In this document: positions 25,149-33,546 of the stretch, piece after piece
Layout of the letters: each line of letters begins with the position of its first letter
How positions within the stretch are numbered: the stretch's first letter is position 1
Assembly: GCA_028819495.1 (NCBI GenBank)
Contig: JAPPLI010000008.1
Location: forward strand, 1-35,811
Source of the DNA: Gammaproteobacteria bacterium
GTDB taxonomy: Bacteria > Pseudomonadota > Gammaproteobacteria > Eutrophobiales > Eutrophobiaceae
Direction of reading: 5' to 3'
Length of the DNA stretch: 35,811 bases
Made by a program: the position numbers and the translations under genes
The notes under the pieces: generated by a model
What the model saw: the letters and a program-made list of their open reading frames with translations, nothing else
Told to the model about the DNA's origin: nothing
The model's database searches: none

Positions 25149-25185
25149 AAAAAAAGCAAGGGCCGCTCCGAAGAAGCAGCCCTTG
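25149..25185 (-). terminator. Minus-strand intrinsic terminator
   Basis: CAAGGGC (25157-25163) pairs with GCCCTTG (25179-25185), with inner GCT/AGC pairing and a small loop. In the minus direction a run of seven Ts follows. It lies upstream of the NYN fragment. Confidence 0.65.
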
Positions 25186-25258
25186 AGCCGACAGCACGCT
25201 GCCGGCGGGTATCTAAGCGTATTCTGGCACCAAATCGGTGTATTTACAAACGTCTGTC

Positions 25259-25432
25259 CTGGTCTTCATTGGCCTCCCCGGACCCGGAAATTTTTGCCGG
25301 AGAAATAATCGACAATATTGAATCTTACGGCCTCGATTTTGATAGCCAAAAGAGGGTTTTAAGGAGAAATAACAGGCAAAAGTGGGATATAAACTGATTA
25401 GTAACAAAAAGTTAGGGAGGTCCGACCCCTCC
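25259..25432 (+). repeat. About 174-bp direct repeat, copy 2
   Basis: Partner of 16989-17161. Here the repeat lies left of an IS21 end (25451), whereas copy 1 lies right of one (16973). The open frame running through it (25071-25397) has no credible N-terminus. Confidence 0.8.
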
Positions 25433-25450
25433 TCGGCAATCGTACTTGGG

Positions 25451-25485
25451 GGTGGCAGCTTTGCCGTGTAATTGGTGGCAGCTTT
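25451..25485. mobile_element. IS21-type terminal repeats without an element
   Basis: GGTGGCAGCTTT occurs at 25451-25462 and again at 25474-25485, 23 bp apart, the multiple-terminal-repeat arrangement of IS21-family ends. The first copy and the following GCCGTGTAAT match the end at 16962. No istA or istB follows, so it is a deletion relic. Confidence 0.6.
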
Positions 25486-25516
25486 ATTGTGAAATATGTA
25501 ATCGAGCTGTGCTTAC

Positions 25517-26008
25517 TCACTTCTGCGCTGGAGAAAATGGTGTGCTTAGGGTTTCTTTGTCCACCTTTTTGTTTACTACCTGCCCCATTGTCTCAATAAG
25601 ATCCGGGAGCAGAATTGATTCATGGCCCTTCTCTTTTCTCAATCGGTCAAACGCATTCCGCACATTCTCATCTTCGTAAAATACCGCTTCCGCGTGATTT
25701 ATTGCAGAAAAGAAAGGGGCTTGGTCTTCCGATAAGTTCCCTGTTAGCCTGAAAGATTCGGCGCATACTTGGTAAAAAGCATCAATTTTTTCTTTTTTCT
25801 TACCTATCGGTGTCTGTATTCTATGTGCCGCCCAAACAACAAGCGCAAAGGTGGCAACCATGGCTACCCATATATACATCCATGAAATATTGCCCACATA
25901 GCCTAACAGACCCGTCACAATGGACACTCCAGTAGAGGGCGCGATTATGCTCCATACCCAATGTGCCCGTTCTGCGACAGAAAGAAACTTGTCTGCTTTT
26001 TTCCACAT
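25517..26008 (-). CDS. Two-TM hypothetical membrane protein
   Basis: The 163-aa protein has hydrophobic segments at about 18-38 and 43-61 (YIWVAMVATFALVVWAAH), then a polar cytoplasmic-type tail. No family is recognised and no clear ribosome-binding site precedes 26008. The 3' end runs into the IS21 terminal region. Confidence 0.6.
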   Translation of the reverse strand: MWKKADKFLSVAERAHWVWSIIAPSTGVSIVTGLLGYVGNISWMYIWVAMVATFALVVWAAHRIQTPIGKKKEKIDAFYQVCAESFRLTGNLSEDQAPFFSAINHAEAVFYEDENVRNAFDRLRKEKGHESILLPDLIETMGQVVNKKVDKETLSTPFSPAQK

Positions 26009-26065
26009 ATATCACATGTTAGAATATCCTCGTCTGTTGCGTCAAAGGGATAAAGGCGTTAATTG

Positions 26066-26187
26066 ATGCTTACATGACTTACAGGATTGTTTTTGCAGTC
26101 AAAAAGTGCGTTTTAAGCCTTAAAATAGGCGTTTAATCATCCCATTATCCTGCATAATCAATGGGTTATGTTGGTCCAATCCCATCC
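26066..26187 (+). repeat. 122-bp direct repeat, left copy
   Basis: It aligns without gaps to 29071-29192 with about 14 mismatches counted by eye. It contains an inner inverted repeat around GCGTTTTAAGCC/GGCGTTTAAT. It precedes the ATPase gene at 26300. Confidence 0.85.
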
Positions 26188-26299
26188 ATAAAGAGACAGG
26201 GAAGACGAAAAGTTGAAAAGTCGAGTCTAGACATTGCATGAAAGAAGTATATTAGCCCACTATGTTTAATCAGATACCCGTATTTGAAGAGAGATTAAT

Positions 26300-28876
26300 A
26301 TGAGCACGGTCTCAGCATCACTAACAAAATGGTTTTCAAAACGTCCCAAGTGGCTCCAGATCGCTGCAACCCAACTTTTTCAACAAGGTGAGTTTACAGA
26401 CAATGATGTCTTTGAAATTACAAAGCTATGCCTAAAAGAAGCCGAAGGAAAGCTATCAAAAACCATTTTTTCTTTTCCTGCTTCTGCATTTTCCCAAGGT
26501 ACGGTGGGCAACCTACGCTTGTGTTCTATTAGTAACGTAGAGGGAGCGAACGCTCTTGCTCCAAAAAAACCTCTCGAATTTGGAAAAAGCAATCTCACGG
26601 TTGTTTACGGAAAAAATGGCTCAGGGAAATCCGGTTATGTCAGGCTTCTTAAGCATATTTGCGGTGCCCGCGAGCCGGGTACTCTACACGGTAATGTCTA
26701 TAAAACTAGCACCACCGCTCAGAAAGCATGCATTTCATTTGAGCAGGATGGTCTTCCAAAGAGCCACACTTGGGTTGGACAAGGCATCTGCGATGACCTC
26801 AATAATGTTGATATCTTTGATACGTCATTCGGCAAGGTCTTTGTCAATAGTGAAGATGAGGTAAGCTATGAACCGCCAGTTTTATCCTTTTTCAGCTTAC
26901 TCATTGAGTTAAGCGAAGATGTTGCAGCAGCTCTGGATGCCGAAACCAACCAGCAGCAGTCAAAAAAACCAAATTTACCACCCGATAAGAAAGCGACCAC
27001 GGAAGGTATATGGTATGCGTCTATAAGTGCCGAGACCACTCCCGAAGACATCGGCAAACATTGTGTATTTACCAGCGTGGACGAAGCCGAAATTCAAGCG
27101 TTGCAACTCCGGCTCGCCGAACAATCACCGGTAGAAAGATCAAATCTTCTCAGGAAACAGAAGCAATATATTGACACTCTTGTTCAGGATGCTCGAAAGT
27201 ATCTTGAGCAGTTATCCGATGAAAATTGCAACCGGATCATTTCAGCCAAAAGGAAGTCAATACACAAAAAGACAGCAGCGGATATTGCTGCAGAGAGTGT
27301 ATTTTCAGGCAGTGAACTGGAAGGCATAGGAGCCGACATCTGGAAAGAATTTTGGGAGGCAGCTCGGAGTTATTCAATATCAGTTGCCTACAAAGAGAGA
27401 GAATATCCGAATGTGTCTGAGGGCTCGCGTTGCGTCCTATGCCATCAAACCTTGAGCCAGGAAGCAAAAGAACGATTGGTATCCTTCGAGAATTTCGTGA
27501 AGGGCGAAATGCAGAAAGCCGCAACAGAAGCGGCTAAGGAATATGAGACTGCTGCCCAATCTGTTGAGGAACTTCCCACACAGGAGTCTTTGAAAACAAG
27601 AATTGATGCAACAGGTATACAGAAGGATGAATTTACAGGAAAGTTGGCGGAGTTTTTTACGAAATTAAAGAACAGGAAAAACGAGCTGTTCAAGACCGAT
27701 TCCGAAGAAGCGGTTTCCGCTTCTTTACCACCCCTAAACTGGATTGAAGATGCGAATAATCATTCGATGAGCCTCGATGAACTGGCAGTAAAATTCGAAG
27801 AAGATGCCAAGGCTGACAATCGTGATGAGATCAAGAAAAAGCTGAACAGTCTACAAACCAGAAAGTGGTTGTCAGAGCACCGGGCCGCTATTGAAGAAGA
27901 AGTCAACCGCTTAAAGTTGCTGAATCTTATCCAAGAAGCGAAGAAATCCACTAATACCAAAGCGTTGTCTCAGAAGAAAGGAGAACTGGCAGAGGCATTG
28001 ATCACAAATGCTTTTGTGCAAAGGTTTAACGCAGAACTCAAGGTGCTTCGCGCATCTCAGGTCAAAGTTGAACTTGTAAAATCAAAGGTCATCAAGGGAC
28101 GCGTTCTTCATAAACTTCAACTACGAGGTGCCTCTCAGGGTGCAATCACCGATGTCCTCAGCGAGGGGGAAAATCGAATAGTTTCCATTGCAGCATTTTT
28201 GGCTGATGTTACAGGAAAAAGCAATCTGGCTCCGTTTATCTTTGACGACCCCATATCCTCACTTGACCAAACCTATGAGGAAGCTGTGGTTCAAAGGTTG
28301 ATTGAATTGTCTCAGCAAAAGCAGGTTATTGTCTTTACTCATCGCCTCTCTTTGCTGGGAACTGTCAAGCATTTTGCTGAAAAGAAATCAATAAGGCCCG
28401 ATATAGTTAGCATTCGTTCAACAGATTGGGGCACTGGAGAACCAGCATCGATTCCCTTGTCACAGAGTGACATTAAAATTGCTTTGAATACTCTTCTAAA
28501 TCAGCGATACCAAGAAGCAAAGGGAGTGCATGAGGACGGCGAATTTGAAAATGCCGAGATCTTGCTAAAGTCAATATGTAGCGAATTCAGAACACTTTTG
28601 GAGCGTTCTATTGAAAATGATCTGTTGTGTGGGGTGGTTCAAAGATTTCAGCGCCCAGTCCATAGCCTGAAACTCAAGGCTCTGGCTAAGCTGAAGAGCG
28701 AGGACTGGAAGCTACTAGATTCACTAATGACAAAATATTCTGGGTTTGAACACTCCCAACCTACAGAATCGCCAGTAGAGCTCCCTAGCCCAAAAGAGCT
28801 ACATGACGATATGATGGCACTGAAAAATTGGCGCGAAGAATATGCTAAACGTCCTATCTCTGCTACAGTTGGGTAA
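26300..28876 (+). CDS. AAA_13 / RloC-like SMC-type ATPase
   Basis: In this 858-aa protein Walker A YGKNGSGKSG (103-112) and the ABC signature LSEGENRIVS (620-629) flank a long coiled-coil insert. The insert contains CVLC (378-381), a zinc-hook-like CxxC as in Rad50 and RloC. Walker B FIFDDPISSLD (D649, D650) and H-loop THR (H681) follow. The C-terminal region has R764-TLL-E768 and later histidines (788, 818), loosely like the RxxxE...H set of PrrC/RloC anticodon nucleases, though spacing differs. It is a probable DNA-damage- or phage-sensing ATPase, possibly with an RNase tail. AAGAGAG precedes ATG. The gene is bracketed by the 122-bp direct repeats. Confidence 0.8.
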   Translation: MSTVSASLTKWFSKRPKWLQIAATQLFQQGEFTDNDVFEITKLCLKEAEGKLSKTIFSFPASAFSQGTVGNLRLCSISNVEGANALAPKKPLEFGKSNLTVVYGKNGSGKSGYVRLLKHICGAREPGTLHGNVYKTSTTAQKACISFEQDGLPKSHTWVGQGICDDLNNVDIFDTSFGKVFVNSEDEVSYEPPVLSFFSLLIELSEDVAAALDAETNQQQSKKPNLPPDKKATTEGIWYASISAETTPEDIGKHCVFTSVDEAEIQALQLRLAEQSPVERSNLLRKQKQYIDTLVQDARKYLEQLSDENCNRIISAKRKSIHKKTAADIAAESVFSGSELEGIGADIWKEFWEAARSYSISVAYKEREYPNVSEGSRCVLCHQTLSQEAKERLVSFENFVKGEMQKAATEAAKEYETAAQSVEELPTQESLKTRIDATGIQKDEFTGKLAEFFTKLKNRKNELFKTDSEEAVSASLPPLNWIEDANNHSMSLDELAVKFEEDAKADNRDEIKKKLNSLQTRKWLSEHRAAIEEEVNRLKLLNLIQEAKKSTNTKALSQKKGELAEALITNAFVQRFNAELKVLRASQVKVELVKSKVIKGRVLHKLQLRGASQGAITDVLSEGENRIVSIAAFLADVTGKSNLAPFIFDDPISSLDQTYEEAVVQRLIELSQQKQVIVFTHRLSLLGTVKHFAEKKSIRPDIVSIRSTDWGTGEPASIPLSQSDIKIALNTLLNQRYQEAKGVHEDGEFENAEILLKSICSEFRTLLERSIENDLLCGVVQRFQRPVHSLKLKALAKLKSEDWKLLDSLMTKYSGFEHSQPTESPVELPSPKELHDDMMALKNWREEYAKRPISATVG

Positions 28877-29070
28877 TTGCTCGGAAGGTGATTTTTGTTT
28901 GGTTTTGCCAGCATCATCGCGTTAGGATGAGTTATCCAAATCATGTTATCTCCCCGAGCTGCCTACTAAGTTGCCGTAGAAATAAGACTGCCCGCTTTTT
29001 TAGGTGCGGCATTGTCTTGGGAATCCCGGAGACCCGTTGGTTTAAGGCAGGCCGCTTTGCCACGGATTCA
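28877..29070. other. Gap between ATPase and right repeat
   Basis: No convincing gene. A short minus-strand frame MPHLKKRAVLFLRQLSRQLG lacks family resemblance. Nothing else is seen. Confidence 0.4.
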
Positions 29071-29192
29071 ATGCTTACATGGCTTAGCGGGTTGTTTTTG
29101 CGGTCAAAAAGTGCGTTTTAAGCCTGAAAACAGGCGTTTAATCGTCCCTTTATTCTGCATAATCAATAGGTTATGTTGGTCTGACCCCATCC
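29071..29192 (+). repeat. 122-bp direct repeat, right copy
   Basis: Same orientation as 26066-26187, about 3 kb apart, with the same length. Confidence 0.85.
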
Positions 29193-29280
29193 CAACAAAC
29201 GGCATTGAAGATGCGGAGCGGGCCATTAAAGCGTTGAGCGGTGTTGTCGGTAAGCGGCTAACGTATCAAACGGCTGGTTA
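29193..29280 (+). pseudogene. Possible C-terminal gene fragment
   Basis: Directly after the repeat the frame GIEDAERAIKALSGVVGKRL is open up to a stop at 29278-29280. It looks like the end of a protein with no start, perhaps a transposase tail. The family is not identified. Confidence 0.25.
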
Positions 29281-29340
29281 GGCCGGAAACAGTTGAATTA
29301 AGCGACAAGATTCGCGAAGATAAACCCTGAAAAGCGAAAA

Positions 29341-29362
29341 GGCGGTCTCTGGAAAGACCGCC
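29341..29362 (-). terminator. Hairpin with T-rich minus-strand tail
   Basis: GGCGGTCT and AGACCGCC flank a 6-nt loop. Reading minus, TTTTCGCTTTTC follows. A second small hairpin, CCTGC-GCAA-GCAGG, lies about 11 nt to the right. Confidence 0.5.
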
Positions 29363-29482
29363 CCCCTGAAACCCTGCGCAAGCAGGAGTGTCTGATCGGA
29401 CATTATGAAGTATAACATCTTCATTCCTGCCGCCAAGATTTTCCGCTTGCGCCTTCATGCTGTACTACGGCAGGAGGCAAAC

Positions 29483-30028
29483 ATGACGATAACCGTCAAT
29501 GCTGGTCCAGAAGGCCAGATGCATCACTTTAACGGCCCTGACGTTGAATATCGTCAGCCAGTCAAAAGACAATCGGAACTTGAACCAGAGCCCGAACACA
29601 GCCCGCCAATCAGGATCAGTCCACGGATAGCTGACGGGTTTGCGACAGCGGCCTTATCCGGCATTACGGCAGAAATTCAACAGGCTGCGCGGGCTATAAC
29701 ACAGGATAGTTTTGCTGAAGTAAATCGGCTGGCGAGAGAATTGAACCCGGTGATGGAGATTCAGCAGGCTATGCAGTCCGTAAAGCCGGATAGCTTTGTC
29801 ACTGAAATAAACCGATTGGCGAAAGAATTGAATCCGACATCGGAAATTCAAAAGATGTTGGATGATACGGTTCAGCAAGCAGTAGCCATGCCGGACATGG
29901 GCTTGGACTTGCCAAGGCTTGATCAGATAATCCCGATTGACCTGGCCGAGTTACGAAAGGCCACAGATAGTTTGTACTTTCTTGACGAGTTAAGTTGTCT
30001 GCAGGATGTATTCCATGAGTTCAGATAA
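29483..30028 (+). CDS. Repeat-containing hypothetical protein
   Basis: ATG 29483 is chosen over 29405 because AGGAGG lies 6 nt before it. The 181-aa protein has two ~28-residue tandem repeats (64-91 and 92-120), each EIQQA...DSF...(E)xNRLAxELNP, with a third starting at 121, suggesting helical bundles. No TM or catalytic motif and no known family. Its 3' end overlaps the start of the next frame. Confidence 0.65.
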   Translation: MTITVNAGPEGQMHHFNGPDVEYRQPVKRQSELEPEPEHSPPIRISPRIADGFATAALSGITAEIQQAARAITQDSFAEVNRLARELNPVMEIQQAMQSVKPDSFVTEINRLAKELNPTSEIQKMLDDTVQQAVAMPDMGLDLPRLDQIIPIDLAELRKATDSLYFLDELSCLQDVFHEFR

Positions 30029-30176
30029 AGCCGCAAAGAAGCAGCATAAGCAATTCGTTGAAACGGCCCGCAAGTTGGGCTGTGACGAAGATGAAGGCCG
30101 GTTTAACGATAGGCTATAGAAGATCGCAAGGCACGAACCGCAGAAGAAGAACAGCAAGAACACGGGAACATCATAA
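30015..30176 (+). pseudogene. Small conserved gene interrupted by TAG
   Basis: ATG 30015 gives MSSDKAAKKQHKQFVETARK, then LGCDEDEGRFNDRL, a TAG at 30117-30119, and then KIARHEPQKKNSK to a stop at 30174. Related small proteins that I remember read ...LKKIARxKP..., so AAG or CAG became TAG. The gene overlaps the preceding one by 14 nt. Confidence 0.65.
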
Positions 30177-30253
30177 GCACGCGCTGTTTTATCACCAACC
30201 AAAATCAAACCTGCTGTCGAAATCAGGCAAGCCAAAACGGTGACTACAATATG

Positions 30254-30281
30254 AAGCCCCGCGTTCCTGTGCGGGGCTTTT
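30254..30281 (+). terminator. Intrinsic terminator
   Basis: AAGCCCCGC (30254-30262) pairs with GCGGGGCTT (30271-30279) across an 8-nt loop, followed by TT-AAT. It ends the transcript of the two genes before it. Confidence 0.8.
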
Positions 30282-30311
30282 AATCAATAACAACGTAGGT
30301 AGGAGGAAGTA

Positions 30312-30473
30312 ATGGGTAAAAGAAGGAGTTATACTGACGATTTCAAGAATGATGCCGTGCGTCTGGCTCTGGAAAATAAGAATGCAAGTCTAGTCGCGCG
30401 GGATCTTAAAATGCCGGAAAGGACATTAAGGGGCTGGGTCAATCTGCACAAGAAACAAACATCAAGGTCTTAA
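30312..30473 (+). mobile_element. Truncated IS3-type OrfA transposase
   Basis: AGGAGGAAGTA precedes ATG 30312. The 53-aa product GKRRSYTDDFKNDAVRLALE, then LVARDLKMPERTLRGWV, is the HTH_Tnp_1 domain of OrfA. It lacks the usual C-terminal half (leucine zipper), and no OrfB follows. Confidence 0.75.
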
Positions 30474-30554
30474 ACTAGGAAATTCTGGGAGATTTTAGGT
30501 CAAAATGTATGGAATACGGCAAACCTTTCCAGCAGAGACTGTAATGGCACCGAG

Positions 30555-30821
30555 ATGAATAGGTTTCGACTGATTGACTATGATGAAGGCGGACCGAAGA
30601 CTGGAAAGGAAGGTGATATTCGACTTGTCTGTAACACGGAGGAAGGGGATAGAGTTGCGATTTGGGGGTCTGACCATGAGCGCTATAATATTGATGCTGT
30701 CCTGAAAGCAGGGCTACCGTGTACTATTGTTTGTGACACGATTCAGCCTGCTGATTGGAGCACTAAATACAACCATACACATTGGGTGCCGGAAGCAAAC
30801 AGGTTATTGATTGAAACCTAG
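30555..30821 (+). CDS. Small hypothetical protein
   Basis: The 88-aa soluble protein contains GDRVAIWGSDHERYNIDAVL, then GLPCTIVCDTIQPADWSTKY. It looks like a compact beta-rich domain; no family is recognised and the ribosome-binding site is weak. Confidence 0.5.
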   Translation: MNRFRLIDYDEGGPKTGKEGDIRLVCNTEEGDRVAIWGSDHERYNIDAVLKAGLPCTIVCDTIQPADWSTKYNHTHWVPEANRLLIET

Positions 30822-30853
30822 CACAGTTAGGTATATTAATCCCTTAATTTGAG

Positions 30854-31141
30854 TTATTTTCGATAAGGACGAGCCGTTGGATAATATGGATCATATTTAC
30901 GAGTAAGTTCCATACAAAATGCCAATCTCCTTTGGTATGTTAAGCTAGCTTTATTGTCAGGATCGTCTTGCATCCCTTCATGCACACAATTATCGGCCAT
31001 CCTTCGTATATACGCTTCATACTCTAATGAACCTGGGGCAACTCTTTTTTCTTGGTTACGAGCAGTATCAAAGTACACAAAGCTGAAAATAGCAGTCAAT
31101 ACAGCACAGAAAACAAAACGATCTTTCCATTTTGAGCGCAT
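30854..31141 (-). CDS. Small signal-anchored hypothetical protein
   Basis: The 95-aa protein has one N-terminal hydrophobic helix (about 9-25, FVFCAVLTAIFSFVYF). The rest is polar with two cysteines (near 52 and 76) that could form a periplasmic disulfide. No family is recognised. Confidence 0.5.
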   Translation of the reverse strand: MRSKWKDRFVFCAVLTAIFSFVYFDTARNQEKRVAPGSLEYEAYIRRMADNCVHEGMQDDPDNKASLTYQRRLAFCMELTRKYDPYYPTARPYRK

Positions 31142-31255
31142 AGTTCACAACCGTAGTCGTGCACTGCTGGTTTGTCAAATATAATATTACCCAAAAAATA
31201 CACAAGGGCAGGCAGACGTAATTAAGCGTTTTCAGAGAGAAGATTAATTGTAATC

Positions 31256-31765
31256 CTACCGAAAATCCGTCCAGAACTGGTACACCGGCAGTCCGGTGTA
31301 CTCCGCCAAGAGGGCAACATCGTCCCGAAACTTCCCCTTAAGCATCCGCCGCGTCCCCGACCCCATCTCCTCCTTCCTCAAATTCCCCTCCATCACCTTC
31401 CGATAAACCCGCTTAGAACGGGCATACAACGGTGTTGCCTTAACGACATTCTTGATTTTTCTGACAATCAGTTCATCCGTTATCAGCCGGTGCAAGATGC
31501 GATTTTGCGGATATCCTGAAACATTCACATGTACTTCGTCCAGGTCTTCCGGGAAAGGGTCCAGGTTCAGGAATTTCAACACCTTGCCCGTTGCCCGACC
31601 CGTTACGATGTCTTCTTCAAACAGGAGGAGCAGCACCCGTTCAAAATTGTCTATGTACGCTTTGACCTGTTCGACGTATAACCCGACATCCACATAGCTC
31701 CAACCCCAAGTCCAATTTGCTGAACGACGTTCGCCCTCCGCATCAAGGGCGTCCTTCAATCTCAT
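31256..31765 (-). pseudogene. 5'-truncated sulfotransferase
   Basis: The 169-aa frame matches the C-terminal half of the intact copy at 32594 (FERVLLLLFEEDIVTG; DELIVRKIKNVVKATPLY; AEYTGLPVYQFWTDFR). The PAPS-binding loop and the RNPxDR motif are absent, so it cannot be catalytic. The 5' break abuts the methyltransferase end at 31787. Confidence 0.8.
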
Positions 31766-31786
31766 TAGTCTGATTAGTGTGTCCTA

Positions 31787-32560
31787 TTAAACCGTTTTGT
31801 TAGCAATACCGCTTACAGGCCGGTCCAGCTGTATCACCACCATCCAAGCTTGTCTCTTGATAAACGGGAGACGCAAGAGAATTCTGTCGAAAAATTCCAA
31901 GACGGTCAGCAGCCCCTTGAACCCTAGTAATGCCCGGAAGGGGACAGCCATTAATGTGCAAAAGGCATAGTAGTGAATACGTGCCTCATGGAAGTATCCC
32001 GCGACGGTCTCCAGATCACTCGCCAGAAGAGGATGTTCATCCTCGGTTCGCATCTCGGGCGTCAGCTTGCGGTAGAGGTTGATCAGCCAATTGTGTCCCA
32101 GCGGCTCCCGGAAGACGGCACGGCCTTCAGGTTTGAGTACGCGAATCAGTTCATGGCAGGTGTTCTCGAGGTTCAGGTGGTGCAGAATGCTGTTGCCGCA
32201 GACTATATCGAAATGGTTATCCGGAAATTCCAGTTGTTCTGCGTTCATTACCTCAAAGGTGAGTTTGTCTTGCAGCCCTTCTTCGCGTGCCAGAGTTCTT
32301 GCCTGCCGGATCCCTTCGGCGGAGATATCAATGCCGACAACGTCCGCGCCGTGACGAGCCAGGGTAAGGGCAGACTTGCCCTTGCCGCACCCGTATTCAA
32401 GTGCATTTTGACCTGTGCAGTTATCGTCGATCAGTGCCCTGTAATGTCGGCCCGCTGCTGTATTGACTGAGTAGAACTTGCGAGCACGGCGCGCACGGGT
32501 GTTTTCGGAAAAGTGTTGGTCAAAGAATACAGCTTCTCATTTCAGGCGAGCGTTTTTCAT
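31787..32560 (-). pseudogene. Class I SAM methyltransferase interrupted by TGA
   Basis: From ATG 32560 the frame reads MKNARLK, then TGA (32537-32539), then an open frame of about 250 codons. This frame starts EAVFFDQHFSENTRARRARKF, with LEYGCGKGKSAL as the SAM-binding motif I, VVGIDISAEGI and FDIVCGNSILHHL. No ATG, GTG or TTG lies between the TGA and the internal Met at 32248, which is already past motif I. The 153-aa reading from 32248 is therefore not functional. The gene is broken unless the stop is read through or is a sequencing error. Related enzymes modify sugars or lipids in polysaccharide loci. Confidence 0.7.
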
Positions 32561-32593
32561 GAGCGTTAGGGAATTCGGGATAGTAGGGATGTC

Positions 32594-33544
32594 TTACTGA
32601 AAATCCTTCCAGAACTCGTACACCGGGAGTCCGGTATACTCCGCCAGCAGGTCAACATCGTCCTGAAATTTCTCCTTCAGCATCTGCCTCGTCTGAGGGG
32701 CCATGTCCACTTTCTTCAAATTCATTTCCCGTATTTTTCCGTAAATTCGCTTTGCTCCAGGGAATAAAGGAGTCATTTTGATCACATTCTTGACTTTTCT
32801 GACTATCAGTTCATCCAACAAAACTCCCATAGTCATTCGATGCAATAACCAATTTTTTGGATAACCCGAACGATTAGCATGTACATTGCTCAGACTTTGC
32901 GGGAGAGACTCGAGATTCAAAAAATCCAGGATCTTGTTGGTTGCCTGGCCCGTCACGATATCTTCTTCAAACAACAGCACCAAAACTCGATCAAAATTGT
33001 CCATATATGCCTTGACCTGCTCGGCGTACAATCCAATGTCTACATAGCACCAGTCCCAGACCCAATGCGCTGAAATACGTTCTGCTTCCGACTCCAGGGC
33101 ATCTTCAAAAGTCAATTCTTCCCGTCTTTCTCGAACCTGCATCAGGTAGTTGGAATAAGCACGGTCTATGGGGTTACGCAAGACAATAATGATAGGAACC
33201 TGCGCATTGATTTCATCAAGAATCTTAGGGACGGCATTCTGGTAATAATAGAGATAATCAGGAGAAACATCGCCACAGAGCTGACCCGGTTTGGCTTTTT
33301 TAAACAGACCTTGGTACTCCTCTAGGGATTTAATATATTTATTTCCCCCTGTTGCTCCGGGTCCCACGTAATTACCAGCCATACAAGAAAAATATTTACA
33401 CTCTTTAAGCTGCGGAATAAAAATCCGGGGGTGCTTACTAAGAGTCTCGAATAGCGTCGTTGTTCCTGATTTTTGTGCGCCAACAATAAGGAAATCGACT
33501 GGATTAATTTGGCTCAATGTTTTAGGGTCCAGTGCTAAAATCAC
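32594..33544 (-). CDS. Sulfotransferase (PAPS-dependent, heparan-sulfate type), intact
   Basis: The PAPS loop FLIVGAQKSGTTTLF lies within the first 40 residues. 3'-phosphate-binding VLRNPIDRAYSNYL follows near residue 130, and the C-terminus is AEYTGLPVYEFWKDFQ. The enzyme would transfer sulfate from PAPS to a sugar hydroxyl. GTG 33544 is taken as the start, 2 nt after the upstream glycosyltransferase stop, with AAGAG before it; the frame also allows TTG 33559. It is the only full-length copy among four in this window. Confidence 0.9.
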   Translation of the reverse strand: MILALDPKTLSQINPVDFLIVGAQKSGTTTLFETLSKHPRIFIPQLKECKYFSCMAGNYVGPGATGGNKYIKSLEEYQGLFKKAKPGQLCGDVSPDYLYYYQNAVPKILDEINAQVPIIIVLRNPIDRAYSNYLMQVRERREELTFEDALESEAERISAHWVWDWCYVDIGLYAEQVKAYMDNFDRVLVLLFEEDIVTGQATNKILDFLNLESLPQSLSNVHANRSGYPKNWLLHRMTMGVLLDELIVRKVKNVIKMTPLFPGAKRIYGKIREMNLKKVDMAPQTRQMLKEKFQDDVDLLAEYTGLPVYEFWKDFQ

Positions 33545-33546
33545 AA

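Noticed and set aside
25071..25397. 108-aa plus-strand ORF
   Set aside because: Begins antisense to the NYN fragment, crosses a terminator hairpin and ends in the 174-bp repeat; a chance fusion of unrelated pieces.
29405..29482. N-terminal extension of the repeat protein
   Set aside because: The extension has no ribosome-binding site, and AGGAGG sits just before ATG 29483.
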